Assembly (NCBI GenBank): GCA_032068765.1
Contig: DAMBHY010000003.1
Span: 1 to 64,000 of the forward strand
Direction of reading: 5' to 3'
DNA: 64,000 nucleotides
Source: DAMBHY01 sp032068765
Lineage (GTDB): Bacteria; Bacteroidota; Bacteroidia; Bacteroidales; Dysgonomonadaceae
Within the stretch, counting starts at the first letter, position 1, and the number at the start of each line of letters is the position of its first letter. A program made the position numbers and the translations under genes. The notes under the pieces were generated by a model. That model had not been told where the DNA came from. It ran no database searches and was given only the letters and a program-made list of their open reading frames with translations. Of this stretch, positions 25,733 through 35,414 are shown piece after piece.

Positions 25733-26758
25733 TTAATACAACCCTTTATAAAAAAAATATTTATGTTCAAAATCGTCCTCTTTCATGAAATTTACAGCAT
25801 ATGTCCCTCCACACAAAACACCAATAAAAGAATTACATCTTGATAAAAGATAGATGGATGATAAATATTCTAATCCTTTCCAATATTTATCTTTGTCTCT
25901 GTTAAAATGAGCATTAGCTAAATAATCGTTTTCAAAATCATCATAATACACTCTTTTATTCTCAATAATCTTCCCCGGAAAAGCTATTTTAATTTTTTCC
26001 ATTGAGCTTTTTTCTTCAGTCGCTACGTATATGTAATCAAAATCGCCCCATTCATTGATTAGTACCTTTATTTTATTAATAAAATCTGTAATATCAGGAG
26101 TAATAGGATGATTTTTAGGTATTAATTTTTTGTAGTCTGTGCCTCTATATAAAACGCCTAAAACTTTTTTCCCTTTTATAAGATTTGAATATTCTTGTTG
26201 TATGTAAGTGTTTGTTTGATTATTAAAACGAATAAAATTTTTATATAGTATTTTCCACTTTAAACTTTCATCTTCATTTAATACTGATTGCATATCAGGA
26301 GATAATGGTGCAATCCTAGGCGAACTGTATATAATATTATTTTTTATTTCATCTAGTCTAAAAAAAGGCTGATTGAAATAAAATTCCCACGAATTTATTT
26401 TCCCAACTTCATCTTTTTCAAGAAACATATTTTCGAAACTTTGCATATCAATCACAGGTATATAACCTCTCGCTACAGCATATTCAATATGAGCTAAATA
26501 AAGACATATGTGAGTCATAAGACCTATCGTTTTATTGTCTCTTCTAATTACATAACAAGTTGGATTATTATCTTTAGCTTTTTGATTTAATTGTTTTATT
26601 TTGATTTGCAGATTTGTATTGTTTATTCTTTTTGTATATAAATTATACTTGATATTTCCTATTTTATCTTTAAATCTCAATAATTGTCTGTAAAATGAAA
26701 TTAAATATGTGCTGTATTTACTCTCTTTAATATTATTTTTTAAAACTATGAAATTCAT
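25733..26758 (-). CDS. Fucosyltransferase-like protein of polysaccharide cluster
   Basis: The 341-residue protein has no standard DxD glycosyltransferase motif. GVLYRGTDYKKLIPKNHP (about 205-222) resembles the donor-binding H-x-R-G-T-D segment of GT-B fucosyltransferases (GT11, GT23, O-fucosyltransferase), though the His is replaced by Leu. LSSIYLLSRCNSFIGVLCGG near the C terminus resembles their terminal donor loop. N-terminal residues about 65-110 (TCYVIRRDNKTIGLMTHICLYL) fit a Rossmann strand. The assignment is tentative. It overlaps the flippase gene by 4 bp (ATGA). Confidence 0.5.
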   Translation of the reverse strand: MNFIVLKNNIKESKYSTYLISFYRQLLRFKDKIGNIKYNLYTKRINNTNLQIKIKQLNQKAKDNNPTCYVIRRDNKTIGLMTHICLYLAHIEYAVARGYIPVIDMQSFENMFLEKDEVGKINSWEFYFNQPFFRLDEIKNNIIYSSPRIAPLSPDMQSVLNEDESLKWKILYKNFIRFNNQTNTYIQQEYSNLIKGKKVLGVLYRGTDYKKLIPKNHPITPDITDFINKIKVLINEWGDFDYIYVATEEKSSMEKIKIAFPGKIIENKRVYYDDFENDYLANAHFNRDKDKYWKGLEYLSSIYLLSRCNSFIGVLCGGTYAVNFMKEDDFEHKYFFYKGLY

Positions 26759-28203
26759 TTTTTTCTTAGATATTTGTTAGAAAATTTAATGACTATATTC
26801 ATTTCTTCGAATTTCAAGAAATATGCAATACTTAAATAAAAGGCTATACCGATTAGACTAATTACGATAAGGACAATAATGTCAGACAACTTATTTAAAA
26901 GAAAATGATTGATTAAGTAAATACTAAATCCCATTATAACTGTTGTTAATATGCTTTTGGATATTGCTGAAAATTGCTTAGCAATACCAAATTTTATGTA
27001 CTTACCGCTGTAATAAGTATTGATAAACAATACAATGAAATTAAATATTACTTGTCCCCAAATCATAACAATAATTCCTAATGGTAGTGTTGCAACAAGA
27101 ATAACAACCATTAGTATTTTTTTTACTACTTCCAATTTAAAATATTTATTACTATAACCCATCGCCAATAAAATGTTAAGATTAAATGAATTTATTGGGT
27201 ATATGACAGCTGCAACACACATAATCTGAAAATATTGTGAAGCAAGCAACCACTTTGCAGTAAATAAGAATCTAAATAGTGGCTCTGCCACAACAATCAT
27301 TATCATTAATAAAGGTGCTATGACAAAGATTACCCCACGCAATATTTTCTCGTAAGCGTCTTTCAATCGTAATGGTTCTTCTTTAAGTTCTGAAAAAAGA
27401 GGATATGTAATTTTGTGTAATGGATTTGCAATACTACTTACAGGTAAAGAACTCATTTGACCTGCCTTACTATATTGTCCTAATTGTGCTGTATTGTAAA
27501 ACTTACCTATTAAAACCGTATATAAATTACTTACAACTATATCCAAAAGTCCTGCAAATGTTAGATTAATACCAAAATTAAAGTGATATTTGAAGGCTTG
27601 CATGTCGAATATAAATTTTGGTTTCCATTCAGAATAAAACCAAAATTGAATAGTTGATATTATTGAGTTTACTATATACATATATACTAATGACCAAACA
27701 CCAAACCCTTGATATGCCAAAATTAGTCCAACAACGCCTGAAATGATTAGAGAGGGTACTTGAATTTTCAAAGGAGTTTTATAATCAAATTTTTTAGCAA
27801 AAATAGTCCCCTGAACTCCAGCAAATGAGTTTATAATTAAAGTGATACAGTAAACTCTTATTATAGGTGCTAATTCTGAAATTTTAAAGAATTGACTTAT
27901 TAATGGGGCTGTAAAAAATAAGATTGCATATATTATTGTACTAACGATTATATTGAAGTAAAAAACAGTTGAATAATCTTTTTGACTAATATCTTTATTT
28001 CTTAATAATGAACTGGTTAACCCGCTGTCAATTAGCATGGAACTAACAGCCATAAAAACTCCAAAAACGGCAATAGTTCCGAAATCAGCAGGATCTAATA
28101 TTCGTGAAAGAAGCGTGGTAACAATAAAATTAATTATCTGGGCACTTAATTGATGAGAAAATGCCCAAAACGTACCTACTATTGTTTTTTTTTGTAAAGA
28201 CAT
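26755..28203 (-). CDS. Polysaccharide flippase, Wzx/MOP superfamily
   Basis: The 482-residue protein has about 12-14 hydrophobic helices throughout and starts KKTIVGTFWAFSHQLSAQIINF, with LLSRILDPADFGTIAVFGVF as in the PST branch of the MOP exporters. It should flip lipid-linked repeat units across the inner membrane. Its ATG directly follows the TAA of WbsX (TAAATG), and its end overlaps the next gene by 4 bp, so translation of the three is coupled. Confidence 0.88.
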   Translation of the reverse strand: MSLQKKTIVGTFWAFSHQLSAQIINFIVTTLLSRILDPADFGTIAVFGVFMAVSSMLIDSGLTSSLLRNKDISQKDYSTVFYFNIIVSTIIYAILFFTAPLISQFFKISELAPIIRVYCITLIINSFAGVQGTIFAKKFDYKTPLKIQVPSLIISGVVGLILAYQGFGVWSLVYMYIVNSIISTIQFWFYSEWKPKFIFDMQAFKYHFNFGINLTFAGLLDIVVSNLYTVLIGKFYNTAQLGQYSKAGQMSSLPVSSIANPLHKITYPLFSELKEEPLRLKDAYEKILRGVIFVIAPLLMIMIVVAEPLFRFLFTAKWLLASQYFQIMCVAAVIYPINSFNLNILLAMGYSNKYFKLEVVKKILMVVILVATLPLGIIVMIWGQVIFNFIVLFINTYYSGKYIKFGIAKQFSAISKSILTTVIMGFSIYLINHFLLNKLSDIIVLIVISLIGIAFYLSIAYFLKFEEMNIVIKFSNKYLRKK

Positions 28204-29292
28204 TTAGTTTTCAGAGATGCTTTTATATAGTTCCTGCAGGTATGCTTTCCCGAATTTTAAATCCGGCTCTAAATAGTTTCCCTCTCCCCATTCATTCCAA
28301 GCTTTTATGAATATTAGGTTACTTTCTTTATTCCTTTTATTGAAAAGCTTGAAAACTTGATTACAAAGTTTTCCCCATTTCTCAGGAGTACTATTTTTCA
28401 AAATACGTCCCCAATATCCACTTCGAGGCGAATGATCAAAATTTGGCAATATTGCAGGATATATATTTTCTGTATTACTGTATTTTTTTATAATCCTTAA
28501 AAAATCTCGAGAGTAGAAATCATAAGAAATTGGCTCAGGCTTTTTAAATACAATGCCTTTAATTTTAGCTTTAATTCGCCTTAGTTTTGAAAATGCGTTT
28601 TTATAAGTTTCGTATAGACTGTCATATATAATAGCATCATAACCTTTTTCTGTAGTGGTCTTAATGTCCTTCTGGAAATTAGTCATGCCTATAAAATAAA
28701 AACCATCAAGATCGTTTTTAATAGCCAGTTCATTCCACGTCTTCATGAAGAGTTTTGCATCCGGTAAATCCAAAGGTTTAAACAAAACGAAAATTAATTT
28801 TCCATTTATCTTCATATATCTTTTATCACTAAATGCTGGTAAAAGAGCATTGAAATGAGCAATATAATCATCAACACCAGGATAAGTTTGCTCTATCAAT
28901 AGTTTGTCAGGAATATTATCTATCCATGTTTTTGCATACCAAGAATGGTTTGCCCAGCATAAACAAAAAGGAAAATCGGGACTTTTATTTTCAAGTACTT
29001 CCGTGAAAACCCGATCCAATAATCTTCTTCCGTCGAACCAATAATGCCAATAACAAAATCCTTCAATACCGGCTTCTTTAGCTAAGTCAGATTGTTGTTG
29101 TCTTACTTCTGGTACTCTTAAATCATAATATCCCAAGTCTTTAGGAACTTTTGGTTGGTCATGTCCTTTAAAAAGTGGTTTTGCTTTACCAACGTTTGTC
29201 CATTCTGTAAATCCTGGTTGCCACCATTCGTTATTTTCAGAAGTAGGGTAGTATTGTGGTAAATAAAAAGCAATTAATCTAGGAGATGACAT
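28204..29292 (-). CDS. WbsX-family (GH99-like) protein
   Basis: The 362-residue protein begins LIAFYLPQYYPTSENNEWW and has GFTEWTNVGKAKPLF, GFCYWHYWFDGRRLL, FCLCWANHSW and a terminal WNEWGEGNYLEPD, the hallmarks of WbsX proteins, which resemble glycoside hydrolase family 99. In capsule and O-antigen loci they are annotated as glycosyltransferases, but the fold is that of an alpha-mannosidase or mannanase, so either trimming or transfer is possible. A second, truncated copy lies at 24431-24888. The start overlaps the GT14 gene by 19 bp. Confidence 0.82.
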   Translation of the reverse strand: MSSPRLIAFYLPQYYPTSENNEWWQPGFTEWTNVGKAKPLFKGHDQPKVPKDLGYYDLRVPEVRQQQSDLAKEAGIEGFCYWHYWFDGRRLLDRVFTEVLENKSPDFPFCLCWANHSWYAKTWIDNIPDKLLIEQTYPGVDDYIAHFNALLPAFSDKRYMKINGKLIFVLFKPLDLPDAKLFMKTWNELAIKNDLDGFYFIGMTNFQKDIKTTTEKGYDAIIYDSLYETYKNAFSKLRRIKAKIKGIVFKKPEPISYDFYSRDFLRIIKKYSNTENIYPAILPNFDHSPRSGYWGRILKNSTPEKWGKLCNQVFKLFNKRNKESNLIFIKAWNEWGEGNYLEPDLKFGKAYLQELYKSISEN

Positions 29293-30173
29293 ATATTATT
29301 AAATTTTTCTGAGATTTTAAAAATAATTTCTTTATCTATTTTATTACTGAATTTTCTAGCGAATAATTTATTTGACTTTATTAGATGTTGGAAATCACTT
29401 ACCCTCCATACATAAGGAGAAGTATTAGAACCTCTTTCCCAATCAATTTCACGCATACATCCATCATCAACGTCTTTTATATTATAAACTCTTTCTTTAA
29501 ACGGTGAATTCCAAATGAGAGATTGTATAAATACCTCATCTGCATTTTGTGTGTATTTGAATCTCTCCTTAATCCATTCTTTCTTTGAAAGCAAATAGCC
29601 GCAAAATTCATTTGTTACGCTTACCCAATTTGGACCTTTTTTCCAGTAAATATCTTTATTTTTTCTTTGCAGATTAAGTTTGTACTGAAATTGAATTCCT
29701 AATTTTCGAATTTTTGAAAGTATAATTTGAATATAGTCATTATGATTTCTCTCATATTCCATGAATGGATGATAATATGAAACCCTATAATTTGCCTCCG
29801 AATCACAATTATTCCAAAAGCCTACGAACTCTTTCCCTATATTTTGATTGAAAAAATTATGTATATGTTGTTGTGTTTTTATCGGAAGATCAGCACCTGA
29901 TAATAAGTGATAATAGTAATAAATTTGTTTATTGTACGCAGTTTCAAACAATAACATTTCTGCAGCAATTTGACTATAATGTCCCCAATATACCGGTATT
30001 CTATTTTTAAGGATATTAATATTTGAATACTTGGTAGAAAAGCTTAAATTATTAATTGAAACTTTCTTATCAATGTGAATAAAAATATCGTTTCTTGGGT
30101 CATCCAACATGCTTATAAGAGTTTCAAGTAAATTGAAATCTGTATGCGCCATGATTAAATAAGCATGTTTCAT
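29274..30173 (-). CDS. GT14 (core-2/I-branching type) glycosyltransferase
   Basis: The 299-residue protein opens KHAYLIMAHTDFNLLETLI and has the family signatures DIFIHIDKKVSI, the HYYHLLSGADLPIKTQ-like YYYHLLSGADLPIKTQ (about 87-102) and WKKGPNWVSVTNEFC. GT14 enzymes add GlcNAc or xylose, usually in beta linkage. The gene starts 7 bp after wzc, and its 3' end overlaps the WbsX gene by 19 bp. Confidence 0.85.
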   Translation of the reverse strand: MKHAYLIMAHTDFNLLETLISMLDDPRNDIFIHIDKKVSINNLSFSTKYSNINILKNRIPVYWGHYSQIAAEMLLFETAYNKQIYYYYHLLSGADLPIKTQQHIHNFFNQNIGKEFVGFWNNCDSEANYRVSYYHPFMEYERNHNDYIQIILSKIRKLGIQFQYKLNLQRKNKDIYWKKGPNWVSVTNEFCGYLLSKKEWIKERFKYTQNADEVFIQSLIWNSPFKERVYNIKDVDDGCMREIDWERGSNTSPYVWRVSDFQHLIKSNKLFARKFSNKIDKEIIFKISEKFNNICHLLD

Positions 30174-30180
30174 CCAGAAT

Positions 30181-32556
30181 CTATATTTTTACAAAAATGC
30201 GTTTCTTATTTTTTTTATTTGAGTTCCCATATCCGTAACCGTAACCGTACCCGTACCCGTACCCGTAGCCATATCCGTATCCATAACCATATTTTCTGCG
30301 CTGCATTTCCGTAGCGTTTAGTACCAAAGCTAAATTATTGAGCTTATTTTCCTGATATACTTCCTCGATAATTGGTAGTTGTCTCTTATCTAATTTTTCA
30401 GCTCTTACCACCATTATTGTTAGGTCTGCAATTCTATTTGTGATAGCTGCATCGGCAACGCTACTATATGGAATATTGTCAACAATTATATAATCAAATT
30501 CTTTCTTTAATTCAATAATAAGTTCTTCTAGTCTATTGCGTAAAAGTAGTTCTGTAGGGTTAGGAGCTCTGTGACCCGCCGAAATAAAATAAAAATTATC
30601 ATCAATTTGACTATTACCTTGTTGAAGTATATCTTTGGCAGTGAGAGTATCATCGGAAAGATAGTTAGTTAAGCCTAATTTTATCAAACCAAGGTGTTTA
30701 GATAAAGTTGCCTTTCTCAAATCCATGTCAATGAAAACAACTTTTTTGTTGGTATATACAAGACTTTTAGCAAGATTTATAGATATGAATGATTTTCCGG
30801 AATTTTCAAATAACGAAGTAAAAAATATAACTTGACTTTGTTCTTTGTTATTTAACATGAAATTCATGTTAGTTCGCAAAATTCTAAACGCTTCAGACAT
30901 CATGTCTTCACCATTTTCTGAAATACCTTGATAACTAGGATTCTTTATATTTGACTTCGGAATATCTCCTAAGTAAGGAACCGTTACTAATCCTTCAAGA
31001 TCTTTTCTTGAATGAACTTTATTATCTATAAATATTCTCAAAATCAAAATAATTGTTGGAATTAAAATGCCTATAAGAATGCCGATTAAAATAGCTCTTT
31101 TCCTATTAGGACTGACCGGCCAATATATAATATTCTGGTCAATTATTCTTGCACTATTTACCTCCAACGCTCTTTTAAGGTTGCTCTCTTCCCTTCTATT
31201 TAGAAGATAAACATACAAATCTTCTTTAATTTTTTGTTCTCTTTCAATACTTACAATTTTTTTATCAACTTCTGAAACAGGATAAACAATTTTTGAGTCA
31301 GCACTTCTTTTCCTGCGTTGAGCTTCACCTCGTTTCAATGAAAGATTTTTAATAAATTGATTTAGTCCAGTAAGAATATTTTGTTGGAGCGAACTAAGAG
31401 TTTTATCGTATTCTTTTATTATTGGATTTTGTGTTCCACTATCTTCAAGCAATTTATCTCTTCTAAGTTTTATTGTATTGTATTGATTTATTTGAGTATC
31501 AACTGAGCTGTTTCCTACAGTAGTATTTATTGGAATAAATTTATCTGAGGTCAATGCATTCTCTACAGCTGATTTTAAACTTTGAGTAATTCTTATCTGC
31601 GTTTCTAGCTCCATAGACTCTGTCGCAGATTTTTGAGAATCACTAATATATATATCAGATGCTGATGCTTTTATTTCTTTGATTTTATTATCTTGTTGAG
31701 CTCCTTGCAACTGATCTTCAACATTTCCTAATTCTTTCCCCAATATTTCAATTCTTTCATTGATAAAGTCTGTTGTATTTTGAGTTATGATGTCCCTTTG
31801 TTTTATTGCCTCATCATTATACGCATCAACTAACGCATTAATCATAACATTAGCACGTTCTGCTGTAAAATCTTTAACTGTAAATTCAACAATTGATGTT
31901 TTACTCTGAGGTTCGGTAATAATATTACCTTGATAAAATCCTACTAGTTGTTCGATAGGCATTCTCTGTACTATAATAGTTTTTCCAACCCAGTCCTTAG
32001 AAAAATTATTAGTTTTACTAACATAAATTTTACCAAATTTTGTGCTACAAATTTCATCAAATCTTACGGGATCTTTTTTAGTCTCTAATGAATTAACTGA
32101 TGATATTCCAATATTAGTATCACTGATTATATGGATTTCGAATGCTGCAGAAAATGAATCATCAATATCTGGAAATGTCACAGTAATAGGAGAATTTCGA
32201 TATAATTCCAAATGTCTGATATTATGCTTTACTTTGTAAAAAACATCTAAATCAGTTTTCTTTATAGCTTGTCTGATTACATTTTTTGTTTTAAACTGAA
32301 ATAACTCAGCCGTAACATTAAAATTATTAAGATAATAAGGGAGGGTTCTAGATAAATCAACAGTATTGTTTTTACCAGGATCATTTATTAATACTGAAGC
32401 ATTACTTTGAAAAATTAATGGTTGTTTTGCACTTCTTTGCCAGAAAAATATTACACAGATCGTAATTGTGAGAACATACCAAAACCAATTCCTTAGAAAG
32501 TATTGTACAAGTTCTATGAGATTAATATTGTTATTCTTATTATTTAAATCCGGCAT
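30181..32556 (-). CDS. Wzc-like tyrosine autokinase/chain-length regulator
   Basis: The 791-residue protein is a fused Wzz/BY-kinase. The N-terminal Wzz domain lies between membrane helices at about 20-40 and 488-508, with a long periplasmic coiled coil (about 250-430). The cytoplasmic kinase shows Walker A SLFENSGKSFISINLAKSL, Walker A' VVFIDMDLRKA and Walker B DYIIVDNIPYSS. The tail holds eleven Tyr-Gly pairs in a row, followed by a Lys-rich end; this is the autophosphorylation cluster. It controls polymer length and export together with the Wza just upstream. Its stop lies 7 bp before the GT14 start. Confidence 0.92.
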   Translation of the reverse strand: MPDLNNKNNNINLIELVQYFLRNWFWYVLTITICVIFFWQRSAKQPLIFQSNASVLINDPGKNNTVDLSRTLPYYLNNFNVTAELFQFKTKNVIRQAIKKTDLDVFYKVKHNIRHLELYRNSPITVTFPDIDDSFSAAFEIHIISDTNIGISSVNSLETKKDPVRFDEICSTKFGKIYVSKTNNFSKDWVGKTIIVQRMPIEQLVGFYQGNIITEPQSKTSIVEFTVKDFTAERANVMINALVDAYNDEAIKQRDIITQNTTDFINERIEILGKELGNVEDQLQGAQQDNKIKEIKASASDIYISDSQKSATESMELETQIRITQSLKSAVENALTSDKFIPINTTVGNSSVDTQINQYNTIKLRRDKLLEDSGTQNPIIKEYDKTLSSLQQNILTGLNQFIKNLSLKRGEAQRRKRSADSKIVYPVSEVDKKIVSIEREQKIKEDLYVYLLNRREESNLKRALEVNSARIIDQNIIYWPVSPNRKRAILIGILIGILIPTIILILRIFIDNKVHSRKDLEGLVTVPYLGDIPKSNIKNPSYQGISENGEDMMSEAFRILRTNMNFMLNNKEQSQVIFFTSLFENSGKSFISINLAKSLVYTNKKVVFIDMDLRKATLSKHLGLIKLGLTNYLSDDTLTAKDILQQGNSQIDDNFYFISAGHRAPNPTELLLRNRLEELIIELKKEFDYIIVDNIPYSSVADAAITNRIADLTIMVVRAEKLDKRQLPIIEEVYQENKLNNLALVLNATEMQRRKYGYGYGYGYGYGYGYGYGYGYGNSNKKNKKRIFVKI
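30226..30291 (-). repeat. Hexanucleotide repeat coding for (Tyr-Gly)11 in Wzc
   Basis: Eleven TAY-GGN codon pairs run in tandem. Three consecutive TACGGG copies are identical, but the others differ at the third positions (TAT/TAC; GGT, GGA, GGC, GGG). The region is prone to slippage in 6-bp steps, which would change the number of tyrosines without a frameshift. Confidence 0.9.
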
Positions 32557-32573
32557 GTTAATGACTAATTAAA

Positions 32574-33404
32574 TTAATTAAACCCTTTCTGAGACAAAAC
32601 ATAGATGGCTACGCCAGCTGAGATTGTAGAGATAATAACTGAAAAATACTTATAAAAGTTGTCGAAATTTTGTTCGGCTTTTTTATTTCGACCTTCTACA
32701 TAAATAATATCATTTTGCTGAATATAAAAACAAGGCGATGCAAAAATATCTTTAGACCTTAAATCATGTACGAATTTCTGATTTATTTCACCATTTCTTC
32801 GTATTACGACAACTCTATCGGCTCTGCTGTTATCAGTTAAATCCCCTGCTTGTGCAATTGCTTCAAGTAGTGTAACTCTGTTACCTTTTAACTCATGTTC
32901 TCCTACTTGTGTGACTTCTCCAAGTACATAAAATTTTAAGTTCGCAAAATCTACAAGTACAGTCGGTTCTTTCAGATAATTACCACTAATTATTTTATTC
33001 TTGATTAAATCCTTAACCTGATCAAGATTCAAACCTTCTACTCTAATTTTACCAAGAATTGGAAAATCTATGTTTCCGTTTGAATCTACTAAATATCCTG
33101 ATTTATTTTGGGGTGTTACACTAGTGTTTTTAGTATTCATAGGTGAATCGTTTTTGTCAATATCAATAGTACTTATCCCGGTATTGAGATTAAAAGGGAG
33201 TGCCAACTCTGGATTTTTGCTGGCAATATAAATATTTAGCCTATCATCGATTCTGATAGTGGTTTTATTGTTAAAAATAGACTGATATTCAATACCTTTC
33301 TCCATATTTTCCAAATAAACATATCTTTTTGTACTTTTACAAGATGATACTAAAAGTGGAATAATAAGTATTAATGCGAATTTATACCTTAAAAATAGTT
33401 TCAT
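32574..33404 (-). CDS. Wza-like polysaccharide export lipoprotein
   Basis: The 276-residue protein has a lipoprotein signal (ALILIIPLLVSSCKS, Cys near 22), a polysaccharide-export domain (about 45-150, with RIDDRLNIYIASKNPEL and GYLVDSNGNIDFPILGKI), and one SLBB domain (FYVLGEVTQVGEHELKG, about 158-230). It ends with a hydrophobic segment (VIISTISAGVAIYVLS). It forms the outer-membrane exit channel and pairs with Wzc encoded 17 bp downstream. Confidence 0.9.
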   Translation of the reverse strand: MKLFLRYKFALILIIPLLVSSCKSTKRYVYLENMEKGIEYQSIFNNKTTIRIDDRLNIYIASKNPELALPFNLNTGISTIDIDKNDSPMNTKNTSVTPQNKSGYLVDSNGNIDFPILGKIRVEGLNLDQVKDLIKNKIISGNYLKEPTVLVDFANLKFYVLGEVTQVGEHELKGNRVTLLEAIAQAGDLTDNSRADRVVVIRRNGEINQKFVHDLRSKDIFASPCFYIQQNDIIYVEGRNKKAEQNFDNFYKYFSVIISTISAGVAIYVLSQKGFN

Positions 33405-33451
33405 ATTGTTTTATTAAATGTTAGCAAAAATATATAATTAAACAATATTGA

Positions 33452-34063
33452 TTATAGCTTTTTACCAGAAATTATTGATATTATAGTTACAAATATAATC
33501 TTTAAATCGTAAAAAAATGAGGAATTTTCGATATATTCTAAATCCATTTCTAATCTAGTTATCATTTTTTCTATAGTATCCGTGTATCCATTATAAAGTG
33601 TTGCGTAAGAAAAAACTCCGGGTCGCATTTTAAATAGCAATGGATACCTATTATCTTTTTCCATTATTTTATCTATGAAAAACTGCCTTTCTGGTCTGTA
33701 ACCAACCCAGGACATGTCTCCTTTTAATACGTTCCATATCTGTGGAATTTCATCTAAATGTGTTTTTCTGAGAAACCTCCCAATCTTAGTCACTCTTTGG
33801 TCGCAACTAGTCCATAGTTGCGGATCTCCGCCACATTCTGCATTTAGACACATCGTTCTGAATTTATAAATCATAAAAGGTTTGCCTTTATATCCAATTC
33901 TCTCTTGTCTAAAAATGGGGGGACAACTTTCTCTTAACCAAATGTATAGATATATTATTAAAAAAATAGGTATTGCTGCTATAAGTGCAATTAATGACAA
34001 AAGAAAATCAAAGATTCTTTTAAAGTACTTGATCCACAATGATGTTTGATATCGATTCTTCAT
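33452..34063 (-). CDS. Initiating sugar transferase (PglC/WcaJ type)
   Basis: The 203-residue protein is a short bacterial sugar-1-phosphate transferase: one re-entrant membrane helix (about 15-40), the catalytic PPIFRQERIGYKGKPFMIYKFRTM (around 52-75), RFLRKTHLDEIPQIWNVLKGDMS and GYRPERQFF. It places the first sugar phosphate on undecaprenyl phosphate and so starts repeat-unit synthesis. Its ATG lies 44 bp inside the 3' end of the upstream GT4 gene. No better start was found downstream. Confidence 0.88.
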   Translation of the reverse strand: MKNRYQTSLWIKYFKRIFDFLLSLIALIAAIPIFLIIYLYIWLRESCPPIFRQERIGYKGKPFMIYKFRTMCLNAECGGDPQLWTSCDQRVTKIGRFLRKTHLDEIPQIWNVLKGDMSWVGYRPERQFFIDKIMEKDNRYPLLFKMRPGVFSYATLYNGYTDTIEKMITRLEMDLEYIENSSFFYDLKIIFVTIISIISGKKL

Positions 34064-35177
34064 TACTTAAATGGAGGGTTTCATTATATATTGAAATGCA
34101 TTTATTGATCATTTCTTTTTTTGTAAATAAATATTTAAATCTGGATTTTGCGTTTAAGGAATAGTTTTTGTAAATTTCTTTATCTTTTAAAATTTCTTTA
34201 ATTGCCAGAGATAACTCAATGGAATTTTTAACTGTCACATTAATACCAGATACTTCATGGAAATTTACCCAATGTACTCCTGAGCCATCAATTTTTGTAG
34301 TTACAATAGGCTTACCAATTGACATGGCTTCAATTTGAACGATTCCAAAAGCTTCAGCTTTATGAATTGAAGGTAAACAAAATATATCACATGCTCCAAA
34401 CAAATTTTCTTTTTCTTTTTCAGAAATATATCCCAATAGTTTTACTCTATCAGCGAGTTTAAATGTATTTATCTGCTCTTCATATTCTTTTCTGTTTGGT
34501 CCGTCACCTGCTATTAATACTATAAAGTCGTCGTTCAGATATCTTGCGGCATCGATCAAATACTTAAAACCTTTGTAATCAACCAATCTTCCAAGAGAGA
34601 AAATAATTTTTTTGTTTTTAAACTGTTTTCTTAGTACTTGTACTTCTTCTTCATTTGGTTTTAATTTATCTACACCTATCGGCAGATAAATAGATTTATG
34701 CTGGAACTCTTTTAGAAAAGGAGAGCTTTTAATATAAAAAGGAGTGGTTCCTATTATGAGCGAAGCTCTATTCAATAACCATGTTTGGAATGGTTTATAT
34801 AACCTCATCAATCTTTTTTGTTTAACAATATCTGCATGCCAATGAACTATAATTTTTCCTTTAAATCCAGATAAATATAGCGCTAAACAAGCCATAGGAT
34901 CAGGGTGATGTATATGTATCAAATCATATGAATTACATATTCTTCGTAGTTTATATATTAAGTGCAATGAAAATGTTGTAGCTGCAAATTTTAAAAAGTA
35001 AGGGCAACAAATAATTTTGCCGTAGTCATTAAGCTTGATTTCTTGATATTTTTTTTCAATAGTACAAAGCATATCACATTCAATCTTTTTATTTGAAAGA
35101 CCGAGTGTAAGGTCATACATTACTTTTTCTATTCCTCCTTTAATTGGATAAAATTTTCCTAATTGTAGAATTCTCAT
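34020..35177 (-). CDS. GT4-family glycosyltransferase
   Basis: The 385-residue GT-B enzyme shows LGKFYPIKGGIEKVMYDLT at the N terminus, LIHIHHPDPMACL, and the C-terminal donor site IIFSLGRLVDYKGFKYLIDA and EAFGIVQIEAMSIGKPIVTT (the EX7E motif). It is the first gene of the minus-strand exopolysaccharide operon that runs to about 24.9 kb. Its upstream region (35178-35414, shared with mutS2) contains TATATTTA on the minus strand at 35318-35325, one mismatch from the -7 consensus. Its end overlaps the sugar transferase by 44 bp. Confidence 0.88.
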   Translation of the reverse strand: MRILQLGKFYPIKGGIEKVMYDLTLGLSNKKIECDMLCTIEKKYQEIKLNDYGKIICCPYFLKFAATTFSLHLIYKLRRICNSYDLIHIHHPDPMACLALYLSGFKGKIIVHWHADIVKQKRLMRLYKPFQTWLLNRASLIIGTTPFYIKSSPFLKEFQHKSIYLPIGVDKLKPNEEEVQVLRKQFKNKKIIFSLGRLVDYKGFKYLIDAARYLNDDFIVLIAGDGPNRKEYEEQINTFKLADRVKLLGYISEKEKENLFGACDIFCLPSIHKAEAFGIVQIEAMSIGKPIVTTKIDGSGVHWVNFHEVSGINVTVKNSIELSLAIKEILKDKEIYKNYSLNAKSRFKYLFTKKEMINKCISIYNETLHLSNEESISNIIVDQVL

Positions 35178-35377
35178 TTTATTCTGAAAATATCTTTAAA
35201 GACAATAGTTAAAATTAAGTTTATACGCTTCTTTATTGAGAAAAACAATTTAGAGAAATATTTCTACGTAAACCATAATTTATAGAATTTAAGCATAAAT
35301 TAACTGAATAGGAGCTGTAAATATACAATTTTATTTTTCATAAATCTCATCAGAATAAAAATTTTACTATAAAGTAT

Positions 35378-35385
35378 TAAATTTG
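35378..35385 (+). promoter_or_regulatory. -7 box TAAATTTG upstream of mutS2
   Basis: An exact TAnnTTTG match 29 bp before the GTG start of mutS2. Confidence 0.45.
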
Positions 35386-35414
35386 TGATTCATTTAAAGT
35401 TAAAATAGTAAGCA

